The translations under genes and the position numbers were made by a program. Under the pieces are notes generated by a model. It was not told where the DNA came from. It saw nothing but the letters and a program-made list of their open reading frames with translations, and made no database searches. A DNA stretch of 64,000 nucleotides. It comes from Polytrichum commune (Eukaryota; Streptophyta; Polytrichopsida; Polytrichales; Polytrichaceae). Positions 11,501-19,800 of this stretch are shown here, one piece after another (the first letter of the stretch is position 1; each line of letters starts with the position of its first letter). The stretch spans positions 29,076,001 through 29,140,000 of the forward strand of contig OX485806.1 of the NCBI GenBank assembly GCA_950295325.1, in the 5' to 3' direction.

Positions 11501-11850
11501 CCCCAATACTACCCTCTCCATGCCACACCGTGCAATTCATCGAATTCACCTATTGTCACGATCGATTCCCCGAACAAGCCCGCACACACAAACACACCAA
11601 ATATGACCCACTAATCACCACACTTAGAGCCAACGGATGGAAAACCAACCCCCTCATTACCATCACCGCCGGAGTAAGAGGAGCTATACACGAACTCTCT
11701 ATCGAACAATTAACCAACTTAAAAATACCCAAAGCCCACATCAAAACCCTCATGAAAAACGTACATCAAAATGCCATCAAATACCTTACTTACCTGGTCC
11801 TGAACAAAAGGAAACTTGACAACAAACAAACACCTATTCAACCACCATAA
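5479..11850 (+). CDS. LINE ORF2 polyprotein: AP endonuclease, reverse transcriptase, RNase H, CCHC, restriction-like endonuclease
   Basis: The frame opens after TAA 5476-5478. The first ATG is 5584 (used for numbering, 2,088 codons), but the conserved endonuclease start TIVTWN lies just upstream of it. Domains: AP endonuclease to about residue 245 (QETK, GDFN near 155, SDH near 239); RT about 540-900 with YADD at 795-798; RNase H about 1610-1760 with TDGS, RAELNA, TDSLNS and GNEKAD; CCHC knuckle C-x2-C-x9-H-x4-C from about 1869; restriction-like endonuclease about 1900-2070 with RPD near 1957, IEFTY near 1987 and a K-x2-KY lysine near 2005. It would nick target DNA and prime reverse transcription from the nick. 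Oddity: RT motif A reads NFRNAFGS, with Asn694 where the metal-binding Asp is expected. No stop interrupts 6.2 kb. The protein is rich in Thr, His, Asn and Pro because G is rare on this strand. Confidence 0.9.
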   Translation, partial: GDTTPIHDRRTPPPHHRRSHTHNHHSTTLTIVTWNMGCISSSLPGIQELTHTLHKNPHIILIQETKLQQHKSTTYIDRKFQNYKIIYNNSNNTTYKHNRYAGPTMARGGILALISKTIYTNENINKIPIPSPISPYLQAILITNKPIKPILILNMYMPTHPQDIHLTRDIQSQIQSLIHRHQNHLIILAGDFNRDILLKGRSSNGLKTPPNPIDYEWAHFISTIGLTTVNNYEGFTRQGGHNYTSTSHIDGFYSNHPNTNHLQSHTITSHNQNSDHYPVQLQLPPNSIIVKEIQIPPSNPRITYPIPPTNLQNLQTTFLDKQNLAIMDLTHILRQDQLTPTQWEEAQTNFQNIINSLSKCIEQTCMIQPTPPLSTRAKAQGGFLPRTQQRAWKHQLKIHHTIRKIIRAACQHPHTHLQYNPDIQSLLQIPNINSLPLPTDQTELTQWIDKMATIGKNAKIQAYKIITKQTSINCRTAITKYRTLLNIKPKTIHKKIFHPITASSLDCIQSPNDNILTKLIDIANEIYYNQQASFHRQAPLCEDTIDHPPSCMCAIRKYPWHTNNGIILDKRGPHNTLISTQFTREIYDKCVKRLTRGKAPGPDNIPNDIIKILSPQCHDMFFLFFRHCYKQRDIPNQWTHSKTILLHKKDDPTQLANYRPIALANTIYKLFTSTLTTLLTSYGEQHRILHFSQEGFRPQRNTSRQIQMITAALEDARLTTKDIYLTYINFRNAFGSIDHARLLALMEDLGFPIDAVEIVGNIHKSSTTSFAGNTFGATPPINISRGTIQGDTLSPYLFIIFLEPLLRWLEKDNLGYRFNTSTATCTTTAYADDLAILTDNIRHIQPQITKLQKFAEWSHMDLNLAKCAITGCPNQSKLKPNTFKAYIQSQHITYKTQNFPTLTQNEPYTYLGIQLIPSFKWNLQREITLQKTKQQSKLLALSPASLKQKIKILNTVIKPRIAYAYYAVPFSKPDIIKLDKIIGKLTKEICNIPKSSANILTHLTHDNFGIGISSFLPDYLHCIGQQLLQALNDPGQLGDIYQGLTKYIVAKYGGSLHLPKLKQQACARSPITRTLFLLNKECEIHVTTANRAFPLKKTPLEQAWLSNPIYNTLDDVSKTKSHKYLDKLYTHGITTLAQIQNKNTLAILTQEEYRTIYNHTPKTIKEALLQATLIFPVPTTPTPLLNHPQPPQTTLTNNTQDPNNQPHHVHSTLGHAIHEIVDVKTTNRKDKWGAQAIKKKYLCQWLTMHGTTQQWRTEEDLLHPDNILLEHNLLLITRYHNTIHKQIASQTYDNYLNYTQTKDKKHIHPPLKITNLTTSTQECNPDKDIITNKPTIQTSASESHIFDQNGRFLATITTERLKWLWARFSQSNLTHLTNFLQPPIQNFETEIIWLIQRYVTILPKKKPKHILPNNQHHTLYPEITKLLIDSFNITHSYYSSPLTCPIQLTQYHSPHTRDILFGSLGHAQSSKWRGTGLAFPTDYNTTLQAIHWARMAAKEDTQTSTILIINHQDWTPQKLTLTKGPDIHVISTIPPHTIQYKPTPEWPQYYQYTESSLTSIIYIHNQLTPPMHQQFPNNLHQILKRLTNTHIDTHPIQPTPNTYHIKFSKAWKSASNDNTAPPPPNNLTLPLPPAYNHIHPLKDHPQHCIYTDGSFIPPSKNSEGQIVGNIAGSGVYSPNNNIQIVERLPGYPNILRAELNAILIAIKTIQTTQIDTHIFTDSLNSIYLLNNHIQHPTSQHHHPDKLLIATIVHQIYWTPHMIHIHKVRAHTGISGNEKADTLANEGTLKDKPEITPHIHIAHTTPYWLATSPTATHDGAIRNLHTFILKDHEIWETAIAKQKFPYVAKWLSNEEINQKLSNHFWKNDKIPDTQITQTLKFRYAQYMGNHRKNIFWPLIYQNPNCTLCRTNDRDTWPHLLSTCEHPYLKGLRIARHNKATHLISQTLQANKNTRFFTLTNAGNLPNQPQDQTIPNWLLQCSCTHRLCQCQAKLRPDIMCILGAPNQTQPPILPSPCHTVQFIEFTYCHDRFPEQARTHKHTKYDPLITTLRANGWKTNPLITITAGVRGAIHELSIEQLTNLKIPKAHIKTLMKNVHQNAIKYLTYLVLNKRKLDNKQTPIQPP

Positions 11851-11985
11851 GGTGGTAAGAACTTTGCATAAACACCAGAGCCCACCTCCCATAGGAGGCA
11901 TAACACCCCATATTGCATCTCGGACCCCGAGATCAATATAGGGTTAACGGGCTCACATTCACGCCGGTACAAATTGTACGGGCGT
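11841..11985 (+). promoter_or_regulatory. LINE 3' UTR with four consecutive hairpins
   Basis: Hairpin 1: ACCACC/GGTGGT (11841-11856), overlapping the ORF2 stop. Hairpin 2: CCTCC/GGAGG (11885-11898). Hairpin 3: ATATTG + ATCTCGG pairing with CCGAGAT + CAATAT (11910-11939), 13 bp with one bulged C. Hairpin 4: ACGCC/GGCGT enclosing GTAC/GTAC (11961-11985), with one G-G mismatch. Such 3' stem-loops are bound by the RT in stringent LINEs; here that role is inferred. Confidence 0.75.
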
Positions 11986-12018
11986 TATCTTTTCTTTTCT
12001 TTTCTTTCTGTCTGTCGT
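11986..12018 (+). repeat. LINE tail, (TTTTC)n-like
   Basis: TTATC followed by TTTTC repeats and then TCTGTCTGTC directly after the last hairpin. A short simple repeat instead of poly(A) is common at the 3' ends of several LINE clades. The element end lies within or just after it. Confidence 0.55.
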
Positions 12019-12137
12019 GAAGATTCCATGACAACTATTTTAGAATTTTGCAAAATGGCCTTTAAGTCTGCTTTGGTTTAATTCGTTGTTTTAATGTTGA
12101 TTGGCTGCTAGGTTGGGGATTATCGTAGAATTTGTAT

Positions 12138-13911
12138 ATGGAGATGAGTAATAAGAGAAAGAGGATTGGTTTGACATTGGAGGACAAGAGACAAATGCTC
12201 ATCATTTCCAAGGATAACCCTAGTTGGAGTCAACAAGCAATTGCTAATGAGTTTAACAAGAAATTTTGTTAGAGGTGAAGAGGAACACAATATCTCAAAT
12301 ACTCAGCTCTTCTAACAAAATTGTGGGTATTCAAAGTGAGGCTACCAAAGATGTCAAGAGAGTTAGAGACCCAAAGTACCCAAATCTTGAAAATGCCTTG
12401 ATGGCATGGTTCAATCAGGTGAGAACTTCATTGCAATTTGTATGTGCTTGCAAATGACTTGATTTTGTTCTTCAATTGATTACATAAACATTGAAACATT
12501 AAAGGAATTGTATTCATTTCAAGTAATTTTGATCTTTTTGATTTTGTGAAAAGGTGAGAAGTAAAGATGGGGCATTGACTGATGAGATGCTCATGCAAAA
12601 GGTTGTAATTCTTCGAGAATCTTTTGTGGAAAAACTTGGAAATGATCCAATCAAGGTTTTAGAGTACAAAAACTTCAAGATTTCAAATGGTTGGTTGGAA
12701 AAATTCAAGAAAAGGAACACTATTGCAAGGTAAACATTGAATATGTTTCATTTTTATTATTTGATCATGCAAGTTCTCATTTTATCTCCGGAAGGCCACA
12801 CTAAGTATTGATCATGTCTTGATTACATTGTATTGAATTATCCTTACACTATTGTACAGAGTGTATCTACATGGTGAAAGTGGTGATGCTGATGCTGATG
12901 GAGTTGCCCAAGCAATAAGTCAGCTTCCTATTCTTTTGTCAAATTATGAGCCTAAAGATGTTTACAATATGGATGAGACTGGATTGTATTTTAGAGCACA
13001 TCCTAATAAAACCTTAGCACAAGGGAAGGTGAAGGGTCGGAAGTTACAGAAAGAACGTGTAACACTTGCTATTGTTGTTAATTCAGCTGGAACTGATAAG
13101 TTGAAGTTGCTTGTGATTTATAAGTCTAAGCAACCACGATGTTTTGGAAGGTGGCAGCCTCATGAGTATGTTCGGTGCAGTGGCAATCAAGTAAATCCGC
13201 TTGGATGAAGGGGTATATATTTGAAGCTTGGATTTTGCAGCTCAACAATCAATTCAAAGGCCAAAATCGAAAGGTAATTATGATTTTGGATAATGCATCT
13301 TCACATGTTGTTAGATCTGCCAAAGTTGGTAAGTCTCATGGTTTTTCAACCTTGGAATTGAGCAACATGACTTTGGTATTCCTCCCCCCCCCAATGTGAC
13401 AAGCGTAGTGCAACCTTTGGATCAAAGTATAATAGCATCTTTCAAAATTCAATACAAGAAGAAACTTTTGCAGTGGGTTTTGTCACAATATGATGATGCT
13501 ACATTGAAGGACTTAAGGAAGGTGGTGCCCAATATCAGACAAGCTATCATGTGGAGTTATGAAGTATGGAGTGAGTTGGATGCACAAATAGTCAGGAATT
13601 GTTGGAGGATGGCGCGTATATTACCTGCAACATGGAATGCCGATTTTGCCTTAGTTGATGAAAGGGAGAAGAATAGAATGCGAGAAGAATCAGATGAACT
13701 TGGTGCTCTGATTTCAAAATTGCGATTGGGTGATGATGAGATGTCTATCGAGACTTATATTCAGATGAAAGGGGAAGAGATTACTGAGCTAGAATTGACA
13801 ACTGATGAGTTGGTGGATGCCGCTTTGGGAGTCAATCATGCACAAGGCTTTGATCTTAATGTTGATTTGCATTCAGTAGATGTGGATGATGTTGTTCCAC
13901 CTACAGTATAG
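12138..13911 (+). pseudogene. pogo/Tigger-type DDE transposase, degraded
   Basis: The translation gives a CENP-B-like N-terminal helix-turn-helix (from ATG 12138; W-S-Q-Q-A-I-A-N-E-F), a Tc5-type second HTH (about 12360-12729) and a DDE_1 catalytic core. Catalytic Asp residues lie in NMDETG (about 12970), ILDNASSH (about 13285) and PLDQS (about 13420). Two introns fit by phase: 12419-12553 (GT-AG) and 12730-12859 (GT-AG). The frame breaks at about 12265, again at about 13185, and at the C-run at 13383-13392, so no full transposase can be made. The last frame ends at TAG 13909-13911. The LINE lies directly upstream, so the 5' end of this element is missing or cut off. Codon use is G-rich and ordinary, unlike the LINE. 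Confidence 0.85.
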
Positions 13912-14320
13912 CTTAGTGATGCTAAACATCATGCATCATTGTTGTCTAATTTCTTATTAGACAACTCTTTACATTTTGGTGTTAATGAAATTATTAGTTT
14001 TCAAAAGCTAGTAGGGAATTTAGAGAAGATGACAGTTGCTAACTTAGGTAGGCAACACCAGAGATCTTTGAACTCTTATTTCAAGAGTTCTTGAGAATTT
14101 TTGTATTTGTTTGGAGTTATAAGTTATTATTTCATACACTTCCTAAACCCTAAACTCAATGTATATGGTTTGAATCTCATATTTCTTATGTTTTTGTATT
14201 CCCTTGATAGTACGACAATTTTAGGCCATTTGTCATATTAACGAGAAGACGACACCTCGATAATACGACATTTTTTGCGTTTCCCAAAGGTGTCATACTA
14301 AAGAGGGAGAACAGTATGGG
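13912..14320 (+). other. 3' flank of the pogo-like element, with likely 3' terminus
   Basis: The stretch 14230-14316 contains ACCTCGATAATACGACA and GGTGTCATACTAAAGAGGGAGAACAGTA, which resemble the terminal and subterminal sequence of pogo/Tigger elements (outermost bases near TA-CTGTTCTCCCTC on the other strand). I did not find a matching left terminus, so the boundary is tentative. Confidence 0.35.
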
Positions 14321-15485
14321 AAAGATCCAACACTCGAGCATATTAACCGATGAAGATCAAGGGTGTTTTTTTTTTTTTTGGTGCAAATTGAGATGATGTA
14401 AGATTATAGACTTCCAATGCTCGGATGTTGTTTACTTTTCACAAAAGTGGTTGTTAAAATTTGCTTAAAGAACACATCCTTACCATTGAAATTACATGTA
14501 ACATTTTCCCGTGTCAAAATCCATTCAAGTGTAAGATTTTGATTGTGAATAATGATAACTTGAAGGTCCTTGATTACATGCATGAATACAAAGTATTGTG
14601 AAGTGGCAACTCTCTTTGATTGACATCTCATTGTTAACGTATCTTAGGGAAAGCCTTCTCCCACCTGCCAAGATTCAACTTAAAGACCTTGTTGAAGAGA
14701 ATCTCGTAACATGATCTATAATGAGTATTTGACATGTTGCATAGACTAAAAGACGGCAAGCAAACTATTTGCCAAACAACACTATTTGTGAAAGTGTTTG
14801 TTGTCATACATGGCTCATATTGAATTTGAGTTGTGAACCACATTTGGTCAATTGATGCACCCGTTCGTTTCATTTAATGTCAAAACAAGTTTTGCATCAA
14901 TGGCCACTATCTACAAGGCCAACAAACACTTAAGGTTGCAAGATTTTTATAAATATGTAAAGATGCTACTTCAATGCAAAATGAAGGAAGGAAGATAGTG
15001 ATAAGCACATCCGATGTTTTTGGAATCAAGGGAGGTTAGTAGGTAGCGGGTGTGAAATCAAGTGCATGGATCTCAATGAAGAGCCCAAATTCTTGCCCAT
15101 CACAACTTGTCAAACTCCAAGTGCAACAATCGACATGTAACATTACAATGGGCATCCATGTTGTATTTGGAGTTGCAATGTATAGACCCGCCCAACAAAT
15201 GTGACAGATAGGTAGGCGAGTTGTGTGGCAGTGTTGGTTGGCAAGCGCATAGGGAATCGGGCTTGCTTTAAAGAGTATTGGGTTAAGTAATGTTAGGGCC
15301 CTCAAGGCATTTCCTTTTACATAATTAGAGAAGGGGATATGACCATTTAATGAGCACAAGAATCTTCACCTTGATATTGAATAAGATATACATATATATG
15401 AGCTCCAAAAAATACGAGGAAAGTGGGCACAAACTCAATTTGGATTTGCTAAGGTAGAAGAACGGAAAACTATGAAATTAAGTTG
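14321..15485. other. Intergenic, nothing recognised
   Basis: AT-rich DNA with short spurious open frames on the minus strand and a T-run near 14366. There is no homology I recognise and no inverted repeat with clear termini. Confidence 0.4.
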
Positions 15486-15960
15486 ATTCGGCCAAAAAGA
15501 ATGGCTTGAAAATTTGTGCAACATTTTTCAGAGATGGAGCGGAGAAAGTGGTGAGGAATGCAAGTTGTCTGGTAAATTTTTTCCACGTAAATAATTAGCC
15601 ACATTTATCTAAAAGAGGCAAGTAAGTCAAACCCCTTACTTGCTTAGAAGAGTCTCCCTATATTGAGCATTAGAACATCCTACTCTACATACAAATGCAC
15701 ACAAATGGTTAGCTCAATGCCACCCAGAAGTGATCCCAAATGACGTGAAACATGCCATATATGGCAAACCATTGCATCTAGCTTATCATTGCATCTTTTT
15801 TGATCCACCACTTTCATAATTAATCATTTTTGGTTCACATAAGAATCGTTTTTATTCCTAGTCTAGTGCACCGTTAGTGGTCATTCACCGTTTTCCATTT
15901 TTCCATTTTTCTATCTTACCTATCTTTGTACTAATTGAGTGTTTTGTGTTGTAGAAGAAG
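15486..15960. repeat. Dispersed repeat X, copy 1
   Basis: Matches 53185-53600 in inverted orientation. Shared blocks include the stretch around AGAGGCAAGTAAGTCA, the ACATACAAATGCACACAAA block and the CTAGTCTAGTGCAC block. No coding capacity is seen. It is probably part of an old transposable element. Confidence 0.6.
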
Positions 15961-15999
15961 TTGGCTAGTTGGGAAAAGAAACCATTTAGGACCCATCTA

Positions 16000-16839
16000 C
16001 CTTACCAACTTTGACCTAAGATGGACCCCAAAGGCGAGTTCGAGGGACTCACGGGAGTAGGCACGCATGGCTATGACCGCGCGTCCACCCATCGCCGCGT
16101 AGTCCACTGCGCAGTGTGAGCAATGTGATGCAACGAGGGATGTAAGCAAGTTTAGCGCAATTCGGCAGCCTGCTCAATTGACGCATTTGCCTGTGTTTTT
16201 AGGATGTGCAATTGTTATGCATTGGAAACAAACTTAAGGTTTTTTCAGGAGAGCTTGTTCCGATGAGATGTGGAAGTAGGTATTGCCATTCTTGGATTCT
16301 ACATGTCGTTTCTCGTGCAATCGTTTAACAAAATCTGGCAGCTCATCTCGACCAGTTTCCGTATTCGATCATATTTTTTGTGCAGATTGTGCTATAGAGT
16401 AGAAGTTTCATCTCCTTTGAGGAATCTGTCTCCTTGTTTCCATTTGAAGAACCTGGATCCAGTCATTGGGAGGATCCAAATCGGAATTACTGGTTTTCTT
16501 TGTTCTCCATAACAAGTTCTTATCGGTCTTCAGGAATGTGGAATGTTGATCAGCAGCTAATCGCCGAGCTTTGAGAGCAGAGGGTTATATTGCCTCATTC
16601 TTCTTAAAATCTGCAGGAATTGGCCCTTCTCTGAAAGAAAGAGGTAGCTTATCTCCCAGGTTCTGTAAATTTTCAACGTATTACTGAGCAGATTGGATGT
16701 CTCAGAGTTGTGTATGAAATTCTCATGACTCACGAGGGCAAGGTTTAATGAAGAAAAATGGTTGTGAGTCTGGGGTTAGGCAATTTGTCAATCAATCGAT
16801 AATTTACAAGAGCAGGCTGTAAGATTTTCTATTATTCAT
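16000..16839 (+). promoter_or_regulatory. Upstream region of the sirtuin gene
   Basis: Mixed-composition sequence before the first inferred coding exon. It probably contains the promoter and 5' UTR, perhaps with a leader intron: TGTGCAG at 16845-16851 could be an acceptor just before the ATG at 16858. No core promoter element is distinct enough to call. Confidence 0.3.
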
Positions 16840-19800
16840 ATGATGTGCAGGGTTTATATGGCAGTTATTCCTCAATGCCTCTCTCGAATTCCTTGCTCAT
16901 CTTCGCTCTCTGCCAAAGTGTTTCATGCGAACTCCAGTTGGAGTGGTTTGCAGCAGTTCAAATTAGCTTTGCAACATAGCATTACAACAACACACACAAG
17001 CTTGAGAAGATCTAAAGGTGAGGGTTTAGGGTTTAGGATTTCTGTTCTTCCTGTGATCACTGAGCTCTTGCTGGGCCTAGATAACACTCTTATAACATTC
17101 ACAAATGTCAGATTCATATTCTAACTAAATACTCAAATCACTGCTATGTCGAATTCAGCACGCGTGGAATAGTGAAGGACCGATTTAGTAATTTCATTGT
17201 CGGTAATTCTCGACGTTCCCTACATAGTCAAAGCTGGGAGAGTTTGACTTTGCCCATACCGATGCTGAAGAGTTTTGAAGCCGAACAAGGGCCTGTCTGA
17301 ACGAACATTCATTGATTTGTTGTTGGACAGTGTTGGTGTGGGTGATGCCAGAGAAGGTTGATTATGTGATGCATCTTGAAACTTGCTAGAGGAGACCAAA
17401 TTGCTAAGTGCTTGCAGTCATCGAGGATCTGACCTCGCCTGCAACAAATTTCGATTCTGAATCATTTCACTGGATAGCAGTTATGCAGATGGGGAAGAAG
17501 GCTGCGGCGGTGGATATCACCCTTCTCAACCTCCAAAGGTAATAACTCTCGTGGTTTAGTGTTTGTGGTGGTTTAAGGAGGGGTTCTGTGTCTGTACACA
17601 CTTTGATGAGCAGAAGAGAAGACGAAGAGAAATGTAAGAGATGATTCCGATGTTGCCACCTGGCGAATTATGGTATTGTTTGATCTTCAAAATCTCTTGA
17701 GGTCCAACTCAAGGCCTTGACCATCTCTTCCAACCGGATGGTGGGGTTGCTAAATGCAAAACCGAATAGTTGTATGCACCATTCTGGAATAGGCCTATCA
17801 GAACAATTGTTATTGAAAAATGATATCTGAGTAGGTGGTTATTTTATGAGCAGTCCACTTTGTTGCAATATTAACTGCACACACTTAGATTTTTTTTTCA
17901 GAGCAGTCAGTCTTTGATGTCTATATTTGTAAGTTCGTCTCATACTTTTGAGGGGGAACAGGCATGGGCAGAGCCAGCGGACGTTCACGAGCAATACATC
18001 ACAAGAAGACTTTGCCTCCGTGCTTCAATCTGCAAAGGTTGTTATTATGCTCTTGCATTTGAAAATGAGGTGTTCTTAAGAACTTTTAATGAATTTTTTT
18101 CTGAGAAACTTATGGACTATGGCTAGTTTGTAAGTAGTTACGTTTTACACTCTCTTCAGTGTGGGTAAGTTAAGTGGGTAGGCGAACTGAAAAGACTTTC
18201 TAGCTACTTGATGTCTAATTCCAATTCGGAGCCCAAGGCTTAGGAGTTTCAGGAGAGAAGACAGGCTTTTGGATTTGTTGCTACTCTTGCATTTGACATC
18301 TAAGGTATGTGGACCTTATGTGGTCACTCTTCTTAATTGGACACCTATTATTTGAGTGGTATATGGCAAGGATTTAGCTAAGAATGGACACCAAAAGGTT
18401 ATGCTTTACAATGAGATTAGACTATATGCTCAAATGTATTAACCGGTGTACATTCAATAGTATATGTTCAACACAACTGGGAGGGCCTTCGTGACTTGTA
18501 GTGGCTAATCACAGGACGAGACAATTTCCAATCCGATCCAACAGCCAAAATTGTCTGGAGTTGGAAGTGCCCATCATAGGGCCACATACCTTAATAACTT
18601 TCAGCGTTTCATGTACATAAGTGGATGTTTGTGCAGAAAGTGGTTGTGTTGACTGGGGCTGGGATCTCAGCAGAGTCGGGCATTCCGACGTTTCGTGGGG
18701 AAGGTGGTTTGTGGCGCAGTTTTGATGCTACAGTAAGTCGAATTTATCAACAAAAAATTGCCAATACTTATGGATTGACTTGAGCCTTAGTTGAGTTTGG
18801 TCCCCATACACTCAATTCATTTTGGATGACTTGTGGGCTTTAGCTACAATGTGTTTAAGTGGGCACATGACTTTGTAGGAACTTGCGACGCCATCTGCAT
18901 TTGCAGCAAATCCTTCACTTGTGTGGGAGTTCTATCATTATCGCAGGTACAAAATCTATGTGTTTGACTTGTTGCAGAAAACTTTGATGTCTTCAAATTG
19001 GTTCGGTTAATCCTTTGTCAAGAACTCTTTCTCATGTGTTTTCATTTTTCCTGATGTTGAAATTTGTACCAAAGACTTTGGCAATATGATCTGTATGAGT
19101 CTAAGTGTTTTTGGCAAATAGGAACGTGGTGGCAGGAGCTGCACCCAACTTGGGCCACTATGCTATTGCGGCATTACAGCGACGGTGCCAAAACCAGGAC
19201 AAGCAATTTACTCTCCTTACTCAGGTACTACACCTGATTTAGACATTGTCTTTGTTGCATTGGAAGTCAACACCGATGAACTCTTGACAAACATGTTTCT
19301 GCACCTTCCACTTTTTGTACAGGTACGAAAGTAGCATAGTTAGTAGCTATGGGCTATGCTTATGTGAAATGTATGGTGAAGGATGACAATTGGACCAAGT
19401 CTACATCTCGCGAGGCCAATTAGCAACTTTGAGAGGAATAAGATACAAGCACAGGATTTCGTCACCTGAATATGTAATCATGCAAACCTTTGAAAAAATA
19501 CAATGTTGTCTACCAGTTTTGGCTTCTTGTTCTCAACATTCCTGAAGGGATTCTTCCTTGCAGAATATTGACGGGCTTCATGTTAAAGCGGGTAGCACTG
19601 ATGTCGTTGAGCTCCATGGCTCGATGTGGAAGACACGGTGTTGTAATTGCAGTGTCGTACAGACCAATAGGGACATGCCGATTTGTGCAGCTCTTGAAGG
19701 CAAGGTAATTGCTTCTTCACTCTAATTGCTGATGTTAGTTGGGAACTTTTCAGCGGCCATATATCTTTGAATGATTTCTGGACATGGGATGTTGGTTATG

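Larger units (their letters stand above)
500..12018 (+). mobile_element. Dualen/RandI-like non-LTR retrotransposon (LINE) with two endonucleases and a 2A peptide
   Basis: One element of about 11.5 kb on the + strand. Order: CA-rich leader, ORF1 (RRM plus helical region), an ORF starting with a 2A motif, then ORF2 with AP endonuclease, reverse transcriptase, RNase H, CCHC knuckle and restriction-like endonuclease, and a hairpin-rich 3' end with a TTTTC-type tail. There are no LTRs. AP plus restriction-like endonucleases in one element is known from the Dualen/RandI clade of Chlamydomonas. The sense strand is strongly depleted in G throughout, which marks the element's limits. ORF2 is open for 6.2 kb, so the insertion is young. 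Three features bear on activity: an in-frame TGA in ORF1, a frame change before ORF2, and Asn in place of the catalytic Asp of RT motif A. The 5' boundary is approximate, and I found no clear target-site duplication. Confidence 0.85.

Noticed and set aside
16980-17040. Telomere-like GGGTTTAGGGTTTAGG at the first sirtuin donor
   Set aside because: Only two units. It may be a chance or an interstitial telobox and is too short to call a repeat.
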